Below, in pieces: positions 11,801-27,100 of a DNA stretch of 64,000 nt. The stretch comes from Cloeon dipterum (Eukaryota > Arthropoda > Insecta > Ephemeroptera > Baetidae): assembly GCF_949628265.1 (NCBI RefSeq), contig NC_088786.1, forward strand, positions 42,987,681-43,051,680. The letters are read 5' to 3'. The stretch's first letter is position 1. The number at the start of each line of letters is the position of its first letter. The position numbers and the translations under genes are program-made. Below the pieces are notes generated by a model. The model worked only from the letters and a program-made list of their open reading frames with translations, searched no databases and was not told the origin of the DNA.

Positions 11801-14800
11801 CATTCAACAATATACATTTAGTAGCAGTATGGGAGCGCGGCCCTGCTTTTTGTTGCGAGCCAACAATTGTCGGCGGTTTGAATTATTGAAATTTTGCATT
11901 GTTGTTTAACGGCAGAAAGACGATTTGAAAATAAGAATTCAGTTTTCGCCCGTCAGCCACTCGGTGCTGACGTGAATATCGTTTGATAGTGCGCAGATCC
12001 TGATTCAAAGGGGTGAGTCCAACCGTCAGTTAAACTAAAGAATTTGTCATTTGTTATTGCAAAACTATTTCAGTTCTAGTATTTAAATAGTGTCCGATCG
12101 GATTTCAACTGTAAACCGTTTCATCAACCAAATTCTTCGTCCGATTTTATCAGTATTCCCGCAAATATTCAGAATTAATTCGGAAATCGTGTTCAATCTA
12201 CGCCGAATCGCCGCGTGCATATTTCTTTTGCCTCAAACGAGAAGTGTGTTTGCTCTCCTGATTCGGCCAGGACGAAAAGAGAAAATTGCGAGCGAGTCAC
12301 CTGGAGCGGTAAAACGGCCGGAGAAATGGTTTTTGCTTGTTGTCGCAATTAATTAATTGATCGGGGGGCGAGTCGGCAGGTCATTAGCTTGTTTTCTGCC
12401 GTTCTGCGAGCTGCACTGTGGCGCTGCCGCTGTTTGCAGCGAGCGGCATGTGTGTGCTGTGAGCCCGCTTTTTGCCTCGTCCTCCGCGCGTCCCAACCGA
12501 TGCTTTTTGCGCCGCTCTCCTTACACCGAATTCGCCCCAACAGCCAGCCAGCCAGCAACTCCCTCCTCCAGGCAGCCCAAACGACCCTCAAAACAGCAAA
12601 TCAGCAAGACGAAACCCCATTCCAATCCAGCCGTGCAAAAATGCAATATTTTCAAAAGTTTGAAATCAACCATAGATTCAAATTCATATAATTTCAATTG
12701 GTAAAATATTCTTAAACAAACAAGAACAAGTAGTAAAATTATATAGGGTTGTGCAAACTTCGAGCTGATTTCTACTGTGGCTGCTGCAGAATTATTTAAA
12801 TTTTAAAATAATACGTGAAACCAATTTCCAAAGAATTTAAACGGAAACAAATTAAAACTAAAATAAATATTGGAATTAATTAAATAAGCATTTAGCAGTG
12901 AGAATAAAATAAATTAGCTCATTGCGTCAAACATTTGAGAATTGTCAAAGTTGTCAGGCCCTTTTTTCACACGACACAAACAAATGTGAGTTTCTGGAGT
13001 TGACCCGGAGGCTGGAACGAGTCTTTCGGGGGCTGTTGGGGCTGTCCTGGAGAGCGTTTGTGTCATTAGTTGTGTGTGTGTGTGTGTGCCATGCAGCAGC
13101 AGCAGCAGCAGAGGCAGCGGCAGCGTCGGTTGCTGCTGCCGTTTTTTTGCGCTGCGCGGCGGCGTTATTAAAGCGCCCGCGCGCGTATATCCTCGCGAGA
13201 AATCATCCCCGGACACAATTGCAACCGCCCTGAGAGCGAGCGCTGCGAATTTCCACCCCCGCCGCCGCCGCAGCCACCCCCTGAAATAACAACCTAGAAA
13301 TATTTGACGCAAATTTATTTTCTTAGTCATTCAAAAATCGAGCAAGAATGGCTGCAGAAAGGAAAGCAAGGCGCGCGATACAAAGTTGCAATCAATTGAA
13401 TGGCGATGAAAAGGATTGTTTTTGTGTGGGGAAAAAAAGCCGAGATTATTTTTTGCGGCGTCGGTGCTCGTTACGACGTGTTTAATTCAAATGCGACGAT
13501 TCGAGCGGCGAAGCAAAGGATTGAGCGTGAAGAGCGCTCGCTCGCTCGTTTTTTGGTCGGCGCGCGTGCTTTATGCGCTTCTTGCCGTGCCATTTTTTCT
13601 GCAAATGCGCGCTGTTTACGCTCTTTGTTTGTTTAACTCGCGCTTTTTCAAAGAACTCCACGCGACGACAGACTCGAGAATCAAAATAATCAATTTTAAT
13701 TAGAAAAACGGGGCGCACGCAGCTGGCTAGCAATTTGGAAAAGAATGCGCGCGCGCCCGAGCGATTTGTTGCAGAGGAGGAATTCGCTGCGGAGAAAAGC
13801 AATTTACGCGAATAATAATTGTTTCTTCTTCTCCAGGGAGGGAATTTAATAAGGCCGGTGTCGGTGCGGTGCGGTGCCGGCGAGGAGGGCGAAGACGTTT
13901 CGAATTCGGTTTCTGCGGTGCGACGTGACAGAGTCGTCGCTTTATTGGGCCAAAATATAATATTTCTCGTGGCGCTAGCAGGAGGCAGAGTGCGAAAGGG
14001 TTAATTGTCGTAATTTACGAGCTGGCGCGCGTCGTCTTTAATGAACTGCGCTGCGTAGTGGCGCGCGAGGGGTGTATCACTCGCCCCGCCGCCCGCCCAG
14101 CCGCGAGATGAAGCGCCAGAGATGAAGTCATTTTTCAAATTTGTGCCAACATCAACATCTTTTGTGCCGCCGCAGCGCAGCAGCAGCAGCAGCAGCCACC
14201 CTCGCTCTCTCGCTCGCTTGCTGGCGTCTCGAAAAGTGGCAAAGCCAAGAGAGCCGAGAAAGGCGAACGCAAACACCGCGCCAGCTGCCTTATTTCTTCT
14301 TCTTACCATTTCGCGAAAAGACAGCAGACACCGAAAACGCAGATGCCCTGCCGCGCGCGCTCACCTGCCCGCAAATTCAATTAAAACCCACTTTTCTTAA
14401 TTCCGTCGAGTAGCAATTAACGTCGCCGACCGACCGACCGCCCGACGAATTTCAGACTCCGCGAATAACTCAATTGGTCGATTTTTATTTCAAAACGAGC
14501 TGTTATACAATTGAAGAGACGCGAGAGAAAGAAAAGAAAGGCAGATGCCGGTCGGCCGGCCGAGCGCGCACCTGTTTCGTGCCTTTTAATTTCGATAAAC
14601 TGCTTTAATTGCTCGCCGCCAGCACGCGATTGCAACTCTCCACACTGCGCTCTTTTTCACGACGTGCACGAAAACCAAGCTGCATTTTTCTCTCTCAGCC
14701 GCTTTGCAAATTTGTATTATTTTCTCCGCAAAAGTGACACAATATAAGTCTCAAGAGGATTTCATAAATAGTTTTCACCCAGTAAAATTAAGAAGGAAGC

Positions 14801-15771
14801 AATTTCAACTGTCAGCAATTTATTGAAAGAGTGAATCAAGTTATTTTATTTAATTTAATTCATATCTGTTAGATTGAAAACTTGAAGAGGTTTGGTCGAG
14901 AATCAAAGACTTGTTTTTCTTCACTTATCAGCACCAAATGAAAACGAATCACAGAATGCTCGCGAGTTTAATTTCTGGTTGACATTCTTACATAAAATAT
15001 TTAATTAATTAATTAAGCTATAAGGTTCATCAAGTGTTAAGCTGATCGTAATAATACAATTTAAATATCTTGAAAAAAATTAATTCATTTTAAAGGCGTT
15101 CAACGTCGGCTTTTCAACACTTGAAATCTTGGCCTGATTGGTAAAATTTAGTTTTTCTTTGCATTTCGTTGTTTTTTAATTTGATTTCACGCGTGTACCG
15201 AAATGGAGCCTTCGAAAATAACGAAAGGCAAAAAATTGTCACGAGTTAGGATGACATTTTGAAGAGGCAAAGAAATGGGCCCGCGGGGAAAAAAGGTGCC
15301 TAGTCTAAATTTCACGGCGAACGGTCGGTCAAGTGTGCAAAGTGTTGAACTCTGTTGCCGCGAGCGGTAAAAATTTGAGGACGGAGCTGGCGAGCTGGCC
15401 GGCGGGCGGACACGCTTGAGGCGCGATTTGTGCTGTGCAAGTGCTGGACGCGGCTCGGGGCGAAAAAAGGAAAAAAGCGCATTGTGCCGGGCGAGTGATC
15501 GGAGACAGAGCGTTTTTTGCCCCGTCGCAACGCGCGAGTCGAGAGAGTAATTTGAGCGCGCACAGAAAAAACGAAAGCAATCGATTGGGAAGCGCAAAGT
15601 GCATTTTCCAGCAGCTAATCTCGGCGCACTCGACCGAATCGCCGGCCGGCCGGCCGGCCGCTTTAATTAACCCTTCGCCGCCAGCTAAAAACTCCCAAAA
15701 TAAAAAGAACACAAATTTCGGTCGGACGAAGCGATTGATTCACGGATTTGGAGCCGCATACAGAAGTCGGA

Positions 15772-15802
<31 letters not shown>

Positions 15803-18800
15803 AGGGCCGTGCTTTGTTGCTGCTGTTTTGCCGGAGAACGGAGCAGATGCAGCATGGTAATAAGACAAGATGCAAATTCGTTATCGCCGAGATGAGCTCG
15901 TAATTTGCTCGCTTAATGGCTCTGGCAGACACTCGAAAAGCCTCTCGCTCGCTCGCTCGCACCCCCGCCCCGCAACCCTCTCGCCTCGCCTACACACAAA
16001 CACAAACGCTAATAGTGCTCGCGCTCACGAGCTGGGAATTTAAATTGCACTTGACCGGCCAAAGACGCTCCGAATTTCATTTCTAACAATGTGTCCGCAA
16101 GTGTAGAAACGACACTTTACAGTGTTTATCCTCTCACTTTTTGCTTTAATTTACATGGTGAAGGATAGTTGTAAAAATTAAATTTGTCCGGTTAGCCATT
16201 CAATTAAAAGTGATGAAAGTTTCGCAGAACCCGAAAATCAATGTTTTTAAACCACTGGTCACCTGCCTAGCCATCATTTAAAAAAAAGCTGGTTTCTATT
16301 TCTAATTTATTGCAATTTAAATGGAACAATTGTGTGATTGAGCACTAATTTGATATATTTCCGTCAAAAACATTAAAAAAACGTTACAATAGTAATTCGA
16401 GGAAGGGGAAACGGAGGAATTTATGTCTAACAAGAAAATCATGGCAAGTTACCAAGAACAGACTTATTAGTAAATAAATTTCTGCTGATTTTCTTTTAAT
16501 ATCCTTGTCCGTCTTCTCGTTCCATTTACAAAAAATTGCCCTCTAAAATCAACCTTATTTACGACGCATCCATCTCGAATTTAGAAAAAAAATTAAACAG
16601 TCGAATCGTGTTGTGCGTGTATCAAATTGAGAGTGTTGTTTGTCCGCGTGGGGGGAGGGGGAGGGTGGGTGGCTGTTGGCGAGATTGTTGTGCAAAGTGT
16701 GTGTGCGCGCATCAATGTTTGTATCACGAGGGATAAATCATCTCTCTCTTCTCTCTCTCTCTCTGGCTGCTCTTTCTCCGGCGGCTGATGCTGATGCCAT
16801 GGCTGGCTTTTATCGAGCAGCACAGCGAATTCATCTATGTCAGTTGCATGTCTGGCGCGAGAAAAGAGCAGCGAGCGCGAGTCTTATCGCCGACCGGGCC
16901 GGGCCCCGAGCCGGGCAGAGCAGAGCAAAGTGGCCTTTTCTCGACTCAATCTGCGCCGACGCTCATCCATTACGCCGCCGGGCTTATCTCCGAGCTGGCC
17001 GAGGAGTCGAGTCGAGCAGAGTCGCGCGCTGGCTAATTTTATTATTTGTTTTCGCACCCGACCGACCGACCGACCCACCGGACGGTCAGATAAATGTGTC
17101 AATTTTCTGGCCCGAATCGGGCCCAGATTGGGTCGTTTGTTTGTTTGTTTCTGCGTTCGAATCACGGATGTAACACTGGCCTGCTAATTCCAACGAGCAG
17201 CAGGAAAGCGTCGATAAAAGCCGGCAGCACTTTTATTGACAGCATGCAAATGAACATAAAAGCCGTCGATCCACTCCAAAAGCGGATTCGAACGCCGAGC
17301 AAGAAAGCTGCTCAACAAGATTTAAGAGATGAATTGCTTTTTTAATTATACTGAACTCTCCGAAACAACTGAATTCATTTTTAAATTGCTTCGAGTGCAT
17401 TTGATATTTCAGGGAATATTTTGCCGAAAAGTAAAAATTAATACAGACCTACGTGAATTTTGGAGAAAAAAAACGAGATTGATTTGTTTGATTTGAATTT
17501 ACAATTCATATTTCGAGGCATCGCGATCTTGATGGATTTATTTCGCTATTCGCGTTTTATCTGAGACGAGATTGGCTATCTACATTATCTGATTGGGTTG
17601 ATGCGCGATTTTGCGCCGCGTTTTGAATCCGGTTTAGCGAGCGGCGCGGCGCAAAGTGAGTGAGTGAATGTGTGTGTGTTTGGAGCGCGCGTTTTACGCC
17701 GAGCAATAAACAGCGATTTTAATTTGCCGTCTACCGAGAAAGCAAAGAGTAATATGCATCCGACGCGAGGACAAAATCAAATTCCGACGAACGATGAATT
17801 ATTCAAAGAAAGCTCGGCGGCAGCGGGCAGAAAATTTTCAATAAGTCGTAGAGTTCACGTTTTACGAGCCAGCACATGAGAGCACGCAGTGAGTCGGCGA
17901 AATTAAAATTTTTATTTCCACACAGCCGAGCGCGAGCGCGAGCGTTAATCCGCAAAAGGCCGCCGCGAATAATTAATTCATTTGTTTGTTTTCCGGCTAA
18001 TCCACACATTTCCAGCAGCGGCCTTTGAAGTCGAAAACAAAGAATTTTACAAAGGCGACAAGTTGCGAGGCGCAAAAGGCAAGCGGGTGGTAAAGCTCTG
18101 ATTTATTCGCATCCTGCTCGCGCGCTGCGGCTTCAGGTGAGCCAGCCAGCCAGCCGACCTGAGCCTGAGCAAGCCGAACGACCCGAGCCGGAGGTCAGCA
18201 GAACCGCGGCGCCGGCCGGCCGGTGGCAAAAGTGATTGATTTGTGTTTAGATTGAGAAATCACTCCATTAATCACCTGAGTCACGACTCGAAACTCCTCT
18301 CAAATTCCACACCGTCTTAATTCCAACCACTGACCACGTCACTGCTCCTTTTAAACAATCGCGGCCAACAATTTGATTAATCAAGTCGCCAAATTGGACC
18401 CAACACTAGGTTTAAATTCGGTTTTGGCCGATATTCTCGAAACTTGCCGCGCTTCGGACAAAATTTGGTACACGATTTATTCAGACTGTGTTCACCGATC
18501 GAAAAGGAGATGTTTAAAGTCACAATAAGTATTTAACTGTGGGGAGCGGAGCAGCAATCGAGTGGCAAATTGCTGCGCTCGGATGCTGTGTACTCGCGCA
18601 GGCTTCCAAATTAAGAATTGTAATTTGGGAGCGGATGAAAAATGGACGTGCGCGGCTTTCTACTGCTCGGCTGCTCTGCTCCGCGCGCGCGGTGTTAATT
18701 AGCGTTTTGTAACTCGAGATAAGAGAGCGGAATTAGCGGCCGCATTTGCATTGCATGCGTGAGTCGTGTGTGTTATCTCGGGCGGCTTTGTTTATTTTTT

Positions 18801-21800
18801 TTTAAATTTGGAAGGGGTAGAAAGGGAGGAAACGCACCTTGAGCAGCAGCACGCCGCCCTGGCGCACCTGGTAGTCCTGCAGGGTGAGCGCCAGGTCGCT
18901 GAGGTCGCGGCCGTCCTCGGTCCACAGATGCAGGTCGCTGAAGCACGAGTTGTTGGCCAGCTTCTTCATGATCTGCGCAAACAAACGAAAAATCGAGCCA
19001 AAGAGAAAGAGAGAGAAAAGCAGCCGTTTAATCGGATTCTGCGAAGGAGCCAACAGGTGCAAACAGATTAAAAAGTCTCGTGTGAGTGTGTGTGTGTGTG
19101 TAAAACGCTTTTTGCCCGTGTTTAATGCTTGTTTTACGAGCCGCTTGAAATATGAGCGTCGCAGAGCGCGCGGTGTCCCCCTCCCGCCGGCTAATCGCCT
19201 TCAACTCCTTTTTCACGCGCCACAAAAAGCGGCCGGGAAAAATCGCGACGCGGCCAAACTCGGACAATTCCATTTTTTACCCTCCACGCACAAAGAAAGA
19301 TACATTTTTTATTTGTAATATTTTATTTTCATTTCACACGACACGTCTTCTTGAGGAAAGCGAAATTATTTATTCGCCGAGTTGACCGTGCAGCGAAATT
19401 CGATCAATTCGCGGCGTTTGCTACAGCGGCGAGGGCGGGCTGGGCGCGGGGGTGGAATCCTCTTAGGGGTTGAAAGTGGAGCAGCTTGGCGATTACAATT
19501 CCCGGCGCGTCCGCTATGATTAAGCGGCCCGCAAAGGTCCGGCAAAAAGCGGGCAAAAAGCAAGCCGCGTGTTTGCCTTCGTTGCTTCGTCCGCCCGTCC
19601 ACCCGTTCGTTCGTTTGGCAAAAACGCGAGCTCGCTCGCTCGCTCGCTCTCGTAATCCTGATAAGGCGGCCGGGCAAAAAGCGGCGGCCACCAGCGCAAC
19701 CGGCCGCTAAGCCCTCCAGCGGCCAATTCCGCAAAACCAGCGACATTTAGCTCACAACTCGCTTTCTCTCTCTCTATCTCCTCGCATCACACACAAATGT
19801 TTCGAAATTTAAGGCCCGAAGATCGATCCAAAATTTAATTATTTTGAAAGGTCGATTAAAGGTAGCGATTAACGTCACATGTTGGCTCGTTCTTGGAAAT
19901 TTTCCATTCAATTTGAATTAAAACAAACCGATTTATATTATACCATGAAATAAAAAAGCTGACTACAGACCACAGGAAATTCATCTTCAAGAAATAATTT
20001 CTTATTCAAAATAAAGGAAAGAGAAGAAAGTCACCTTAGTCTTGACTGCGCGAAGGGTGTCGAGGGCGTTGACCTTGATCTCGAAATGGTCCTTGTGCCT
20101 GCGTCTCTTGGACCGCGAGTGCTCGTCGGCCTGCAACACGGATAGAAATCGGGGGATGAGCCTTGGCGCCTGCCGTTTTCCTTTTTCCGTTTTCCTTTCT
20201 GCGGGCTCCGGGGCCGTTTGCGCGCCAGACCCCGACTTCCCCCGCGGCGCCAGCCATTCGTCACCGGCTGCGAGCCTCTGTTGGCTGTAATTTCCGCGTC
20301 ACGACCGCCACCTTAATAAATAATTAAAGAACAGATCGGATTCCAGGTGCGGACACGCCCCCCGAGCCACTCTAATTGCGCCTTCCGAAGCCTTCTCAAC
20401 GACCAACGCACCGGCTACCGCGTGTCCCTGCCTGCGCCCACCTACAGGTCGGACCAAAACCCTTTTCCCAAAATTCTTGTCAAAAATTTCCGCTTACTTG
20501 CTAAACCACATTCAAAACTATGATTGTCCACCAATTTTTTTAATCCGGAAAAAAATGAATTATAATTTTTCTTTTTTTTTCAAATATTTCAAGCTGAAGT
20601 AAGTAACAAATGTTTCAAAATGCAGGTTTCAAGCCCAAAAGTCAAAGTCACTCGATGATATATAAAAAAAGCAAGAGAGAATTCGATTTGTCAAATCTTG
20701 GTCATGGGAAAAATCGATAATCCGTTTGGCGCATTCCTTTTGAGCATTTGTTCGAGCCTAATTATCCGGCTGTGGTATTTTCGAATGAATTACAGCCCAG
20801 CCGTTCATTTATTTTTTATAACTCTCTCTCTCTCTATGCTGCGCGGGCCGAATTATTTGTCGGTTCGGTCATCAATTGTGAGGATTCGTCTCGGCTGCTG
20901 GTGCTGGTGCGCGGCGGCGGCGGCAGCGGCGGCCGAGCCACCGAGAAAGGTGTTTTATTTACGAGCAGCAAATAAATCAGGGCGTTGGGTAGCAATTTGG
21001 GCGAGTAAATCAAGGCAGCAGCCGGTGTTACGCCTGCCTCACCTTCTTCGCGTCCAGCTCGACCCTGCGGATTTGCAGGTAGCAGCCCTTGTACGAGAAC
21101 TCGACAGTCTTCTTCCTCAGCAACAGACACTCGGCGCACACCTCTGCCAAAATTAAAAAGAAATTCGATTAATTTTATTTTAGCAAATAAACATTAAATT
21201 CAACAGTGTTAAATTGAGCCGCAGTTAACGAGATAAAAAGGATGCGTCTCAATTAAGCAAAAGATGAGAAGTTTGAGGAGGACAGCGACGCAAAGTTTGA
21301 ACCCTTTCTCGCTCACTCGCTCAGTCAGTCAGCGAGCAAAGCAGCTTAATAATAATAATTGCTAAGCCGCTTTTCAAGGCAAAAAGGTCGAAAACGAGGA
21401 TTTGCGCTCGAACGGAGGCGCTGATTACAAGAGCTCTGCCTTTTTTGCCCACCATTGTGTCTCCGTTTCGCGCTTTAATTCAATGAGCCGACCAGAAAAT
21501 TTACATTCAAGCGAAAATGCACGCGAGCGAGTGAGTGAGTGAGTGAAAGAGAGAACGAGACCAACCAACCAACCAACAGACCGACCGACCGACCGACGAG
21601 TTCATTCAAACTTCAAAGAACAAACGCGAGACGCAAAACAAGCTCAAAGCCGCGCGCAAAGCTTCTTTCTCGGCTCTCGGCGCACAACGCGGCGACGAAA
21701 ACTTGGACTAAGTCGCAAAACTGCGCTCAAGACAATTGTCTCGCGCAAAGTAATCAAAGGGAAAAGCAGTTGCCGTCTTTTAATTAGCAATTCTGCTTTT

Positions 21801-24042
21801 CGCTTTGAATTATTCCCCAGCACATAGCATACACGATTTAAAATAAATAAATTTCCCTTTTAATTGAATCGATGCACATTATTTAATTGATGGTTTGCAA
21901 AACACAAATAATTTTACTGTTGGTGTGCGACTGAGAATTGATTTTCTCTTATTTTCTGCGACTCGGCGGCGTCGTCTTTGGAGCAAAGAGGTAATTAATT
22001 TTTGAGGGGGACGCTGGCCGGTGGAGGCGGGCGGGCGGGCAGGAGGAAGACATCAGTCAGCCCGGAGAAAGAGAGAAAGAAAACGCCGATGTGGATTTAT
22101 CCGAGTCGGGGGTGCGGGTAATAAACGAGTCGGCCGAGATTAATGATTCGCGTTCGGCGGCCGAAACGCGAGCCGAAAAGGGAAGAGGAGGAGAAGGTTT
22201 TGGCCCGCTTTTTGCTTTTTGCTGACTCGGGCGGGCGGGCGGGCGGCAGCAAAAGTTTTGTCAGCGGCTGTCAGCGCGGCGGCGGCGACGTTTATGAGAT
22301 ATGGCAGCGCGGCACAAAACAACAACTGTACACGCACTGCCACACTCGCTCAACTCACTCGCAATTTCCGAAACAAGTTGCATAACCCGCCGTCGTCGCC
22401 GCCGCGACGACGAGGGGAATACACAGCACAGCACAACGCAACGCACAAAAAGCACTTTCGCTCTAATTGAAGCAAACGCCGGTCCGTCGGTCGGTCGGCC
22501 CCGAACCGAACCAAACACAACCGGCCCGTCCAAGTTCACGTCCCGTCCGCGCGCCCAACTTTTCCGCACAACGAAAAACTTCTTTTCTCTTCTTTAGTTC
22601 TACGCAACCAACAATCATACTCGAGATCTCTCAGAATATTATGTTATCTCATTGTGACTTTTGATGAATTGAGCTGTTAACATTTTCGATTGCAAATGAC
22701 ACATAATACTGTACAAGTATACTTAACATGATTCATATTAATTTCAATTTATTTTTTTACTACTAAATATTCCGCTAGAAATGCAATTGAGTTATCAATT
22801 AAAATTTAAAAAATAAATGCTTTAAAATAAATTTAATTTCCTAGTTTTTTTTTAATTTGTCACAGTTAAGAAAGAACGGAATTTTTTGCTCGTGTCATTT
22901 TATCAGAATGAAGTGTCAGCAATCGGAAATTTCGGGCTAAATCAGGGAATGGACGAGTGCCAAAGTGTGGCGTGGCGGGACAATAACAAACAAATCGGCG
23001 CGGCGTAAACAAAGCGATTTGCCTAATTGGTTTCGCGGCTCGCATATTGAATTTGCTGAGCGAGCGAGCGAGAGCCGTTCAGCGTGACGTCACTCTCGTC
23101 GGATGCTGGCTGCAAAAAGCTGATTAATCGGCTGATTTTTCTCGATGCTTTCCCGCCGAGAGCGGGAGACAAGTGCCATAACTCGAATTAGACAAAGAAA
23201 TAAGGCGATTGCCACGTCTGAAAAACAACGCTACTTACACAAATCGCTTCTTTCTTGTCACAAGCAAAAAGCAACTAAGGAGAGAAGGAAAAAAAGAAGC
23301 AGCCGTACCATTTTTCTCTCTGCGTTTCATCTCCGCACGCAAAAACAGCGCATGTTTAACACGCAGCCCATTGATGTCGCACGAGTTTGTTATCACATAT
23401 TTAAAACAGGTGTTCGCTATTCTAGAAATAATAAATCGTTCCTAGATTTACGAAAGAACATCAGTCGAGTGAGCAAATTGTTTGTGGACAATCAATTGAA
23501 AATACGTGACATGGCACAAAAATCACAGCACGACCAAGAAACGATTTTGTTCTAAATTTTCGCGGCTTGGCAAGCTTCTGGTTTGATCAGTCCCAAATTG
23601 TGAGGACGTAATCAATTTTCTTCCTTTTAAAACGATTCCAGCGGGCAATCAACACCAACACATCGTTTAAAATTAAAGCCAATTTCGTCCGAAATGAAAT
23701 TTTCACGGCTATACCTGGACAGCTTGGACCAAGTTTTTTTATCTCTGGAAATAAACCTTAAATTGCAGTTATTGTGAAACGACAAAGTTTTAAATGGTTT
23801 TGTCTTTTAAAATTGGGACAAATGAGGAGTTGGTGCGAGCGAGAGTTTTATTGGCGGATCGCGCGATGATGGATGGAGTGATTTGCAAGAGCGGCTAATT
23901 AAATTGTGGGAAAGAGCTGGAGAGGCTTTGCTTGTCGGAAAATCGACTCGTCACGCGGCCGGTCGTAAATCTCGGCGCTGATTAATTAATTAGCGGTCAT
24001 CTTTGGTTTTCGCGCGTCGGCCATTAGCTAATGCTCCTTAAG

Positions 24043-24103
<61 letters not shown>

Positions 24104-27100
24104 GTTGATTTCGTTGTCCATCCGCGCGTCGGTCGGTGATTAACGGCGCGCATGCAAATGAGAAGCACACGCACCCCCTGCCACCCTAGAGCAAGGCATC
24201 GCATGGGGGCCGAAAAAGCGAGACGAAACAAAGCCGACCGGCCGCCGCCTCGCTTCCTTCCGCCCTCCCTTTCGTTTCGTTTCGTTTCGTTTCGTTCGTT
24301 CGTTCGTTCGCGCCGGCCGAGGAATAAATTTCGGAAACGCTGCTTACTCATGCCAGCTTTCCACTTTGTTGCGAATTTGCCAACTCCGCGCCACGCCGCA
24401 CGCAACGCCACGCCAAACAGAAACACAAACCATCGATCCGTCTTTTAATCGTTCACTTCTGCGCCTGACAAATTGTTTTCTTAGTTCAGCACAATTAAAA
24501 CTTCTGGGATTTTTTTGGGAAACGTTTTAAAAATAATCAAAATTTTAATTTTAACTAAAAGCAATATCCCAGGTCATACATTTAGACTTGCGCTCGATTT
24601 TTAATTTTAAAAGAAATTGGCAACATTAATTTAAATAATCTTCTTTGATCCCGATTATTTTCCTGCAGTGGTTAATATAAAGCATTTTTTAATAAAGTTA
24701 TTCGGGGGCATGCGTGAGTAAATTGAAAAAGAATGCATTCGAATCGCTTTGCGAGTGGATTGATATTTGATTTTGCAGTGTGTGTTGTTGTTGGGGGCGA
24801 AATAATTAGAAGAGATCGCGCGCAGAGGGGCGGAGGCGGATCTCCTAATTCGGCGCGGCATCGGTTCGATTGCGAAAATTAATTAGAGCTCTTTTGGCGC
24901 CTCTCGCGCGTAATTTATCGGGGCGCGCGGCGGTAATTACAGCGATCGCGCAGCAGCAGCCGTGCAAGCGACGGCCGGCCGGCCGGCCGGACACTCTGCT
25001 CGGCCCGGACCGGCTCGGCTTCAGATTGAAAAGATAAAAGTTAACAAATAGCGGGGCAGAAATTACAATAATAAATGTTATTAGCCGGCCGGGCCGCGGC
25101 GCAGCGGCATTTAATCATACAAATGGAGCGGCCAGATAAATCTGTGCTGAGCAAGGACAAAAAGCCGAGCCAGCCAGCCAGCCAGCCAGCCAGCGACGCC
25201 GCGCGCAAGATAATACATTCGGACCCTTTTCACAGCCACCGCGCGCGTATATTATAGATACGACGACGACGACGACGAGCGGCAAGAAGATTCGAAGCAG
25301 CGGCCGAGACGCGGCGCGAGGGGAATCGAAGCACTTCATAAAACTTGTTAGACCAAACGACAATTAGCACATTCGCCTCAACTTTTTTACAGCGCGCTAA
25401 TTCTCGCCGGCACTAAAACCGCCGGCCGCTACGCACGCATCTTCTCGAAATTTCCTCAAATTTCCTCCGCTGCGCGATGCAGCTGCTTCTTTGATGGTCA
25501 GTGCGAAAGGAAAGTGCGCGTCTTTATGGCCAAAACAACCAGCTTTTTTACATTTCAATTTTTAGCGGCCACTCTCTGAAGCAATAAGCGAAAGAGGCTT
25601 TTTGCTCGATGAATTTTATTAAATACCTCTAAAGTAACCTCTGGAACTTAAATTAATACTTATAGCCGAGAGCAGAGGCCATTGAGCCTTGAGATATTGG
25701 CAAAAATATCTGGGGGAAATGGAGCAATGTATGCGTGCGCGCGTCTGGAAGAAAGTGCAAATCGGATTTGAGAGGGTTCGGCGCGCGGGAAATCAGAGTT
25801 TAATCAGGCGGGAGGAGTGGTCGGTCGGGCAAGTTTGGCCGTAAATCTCGGCGCCGAGAGCCAAGAGCGAGCGAGTAGCCGCAGTCCTAATTGATATTTG
25901 CCGGCGCTGCTCGTCGTCGTGTGTGTGTGTGTGTGTGTAAACAGGGCGGGTTTCGCGCCCTCCGAGTCTCGGACACGCGCGGCCGGCGTGATGGATGGCG
26001 CCTCTTTAGCTCCTTTGTGCGGATGCAAATGCGCGTGATTAAGTCGTTGAGAGCGCAATTTGTTCACAGCCTCGGCTCGCAGTTTAATAACGGCCGACTC
26101 GTAAGTCACCTGCCAACGCCCCCGCACCGCACACCATTCGATCCTCGCCGCATTCCTCGCCGGACTCGCTTCGCTCGGAATGCGCAACCCTTTCTTCCTT
26201 CCTTCCTTCCTTATTTCGCACGCAAGCAAACAAAATCGTCTGATTAAGAATTTCTCGGCAAGACGCAAAATTGTGTTTGTCTTCTCAGCGAATACCCGAG
26301 ACCGAAATTGCATTTTAGCCATTCTTTCCTATTTTAAGGGACAAGAAAACAAACTTTCGTGCAGAGACGCAATTTGAAAAGGACAAACTAATGTTTTTAC
26401 TTCCTCATCCGATGTTTAAAATTGCCAAGAGAAACTGACCAGAATTTTCAAAAGAGTTTTAATTATTTTTTCGTGTTGACAGTTGTCAGGGTTTAACAAA
26501 AACGGTCGGGCAGTCGACAAAAACACCATCTATAGTGAAAACCGTGCTTAATTTACTGCAGCAGATTTTGGAAAAGTTACGAAACAGGACTCTCAAGTTT
26601 GGAAAATATTTTAAACTCGCTGTGCATTTATAAATTTTAATTTTCTTTGCGGATATTTATCTCTTGAAATATGCATAATTTCAGACCAATGCAAAATTTT
26701 CAACCTTTTTCTTCTGATTTACACATTTTACTTTTGAAAATTTCTGGTAATTTGGCGAAATAAATATGAAATGATTTGTGTATAGGTTGGAAAAACGAGA
26801 CGGATTGTAAAATTTTTTCCTTGTGAAGAACAAGCAACAAGTTAAAAAAGAACGCCTCGCTGGGCATTTTTTGGAAAAAGATAATTCGCCGCGAAACCGA
26901 TTTTTTGCACATCTTTCGGATTTTCCGTTTTTTCGAAGTGCGGTGAGAGGATCATCATCATCATGATGGTGATCGGGGGTTTGTCGTGCGCGCGTGTTGC
27001 GAGCGGCGTAGACGGAAAAGTCAGGGAGAAGATCGAGAGCGAGCGAGAGAAAGAGAAAGAAGGAAAATGGAAATGCGCGGCGAGGCGTCTGGCGAAGCGA

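Noticed and set aside
23145..23555. 136-codon plus-strand frame in USP48 intron 12
   Set aside because: Lys/Arg/Ser-rich sequence with no recognisable domain and no gene-like codon bias. It does not resemble the GC-rich exons of this genome.
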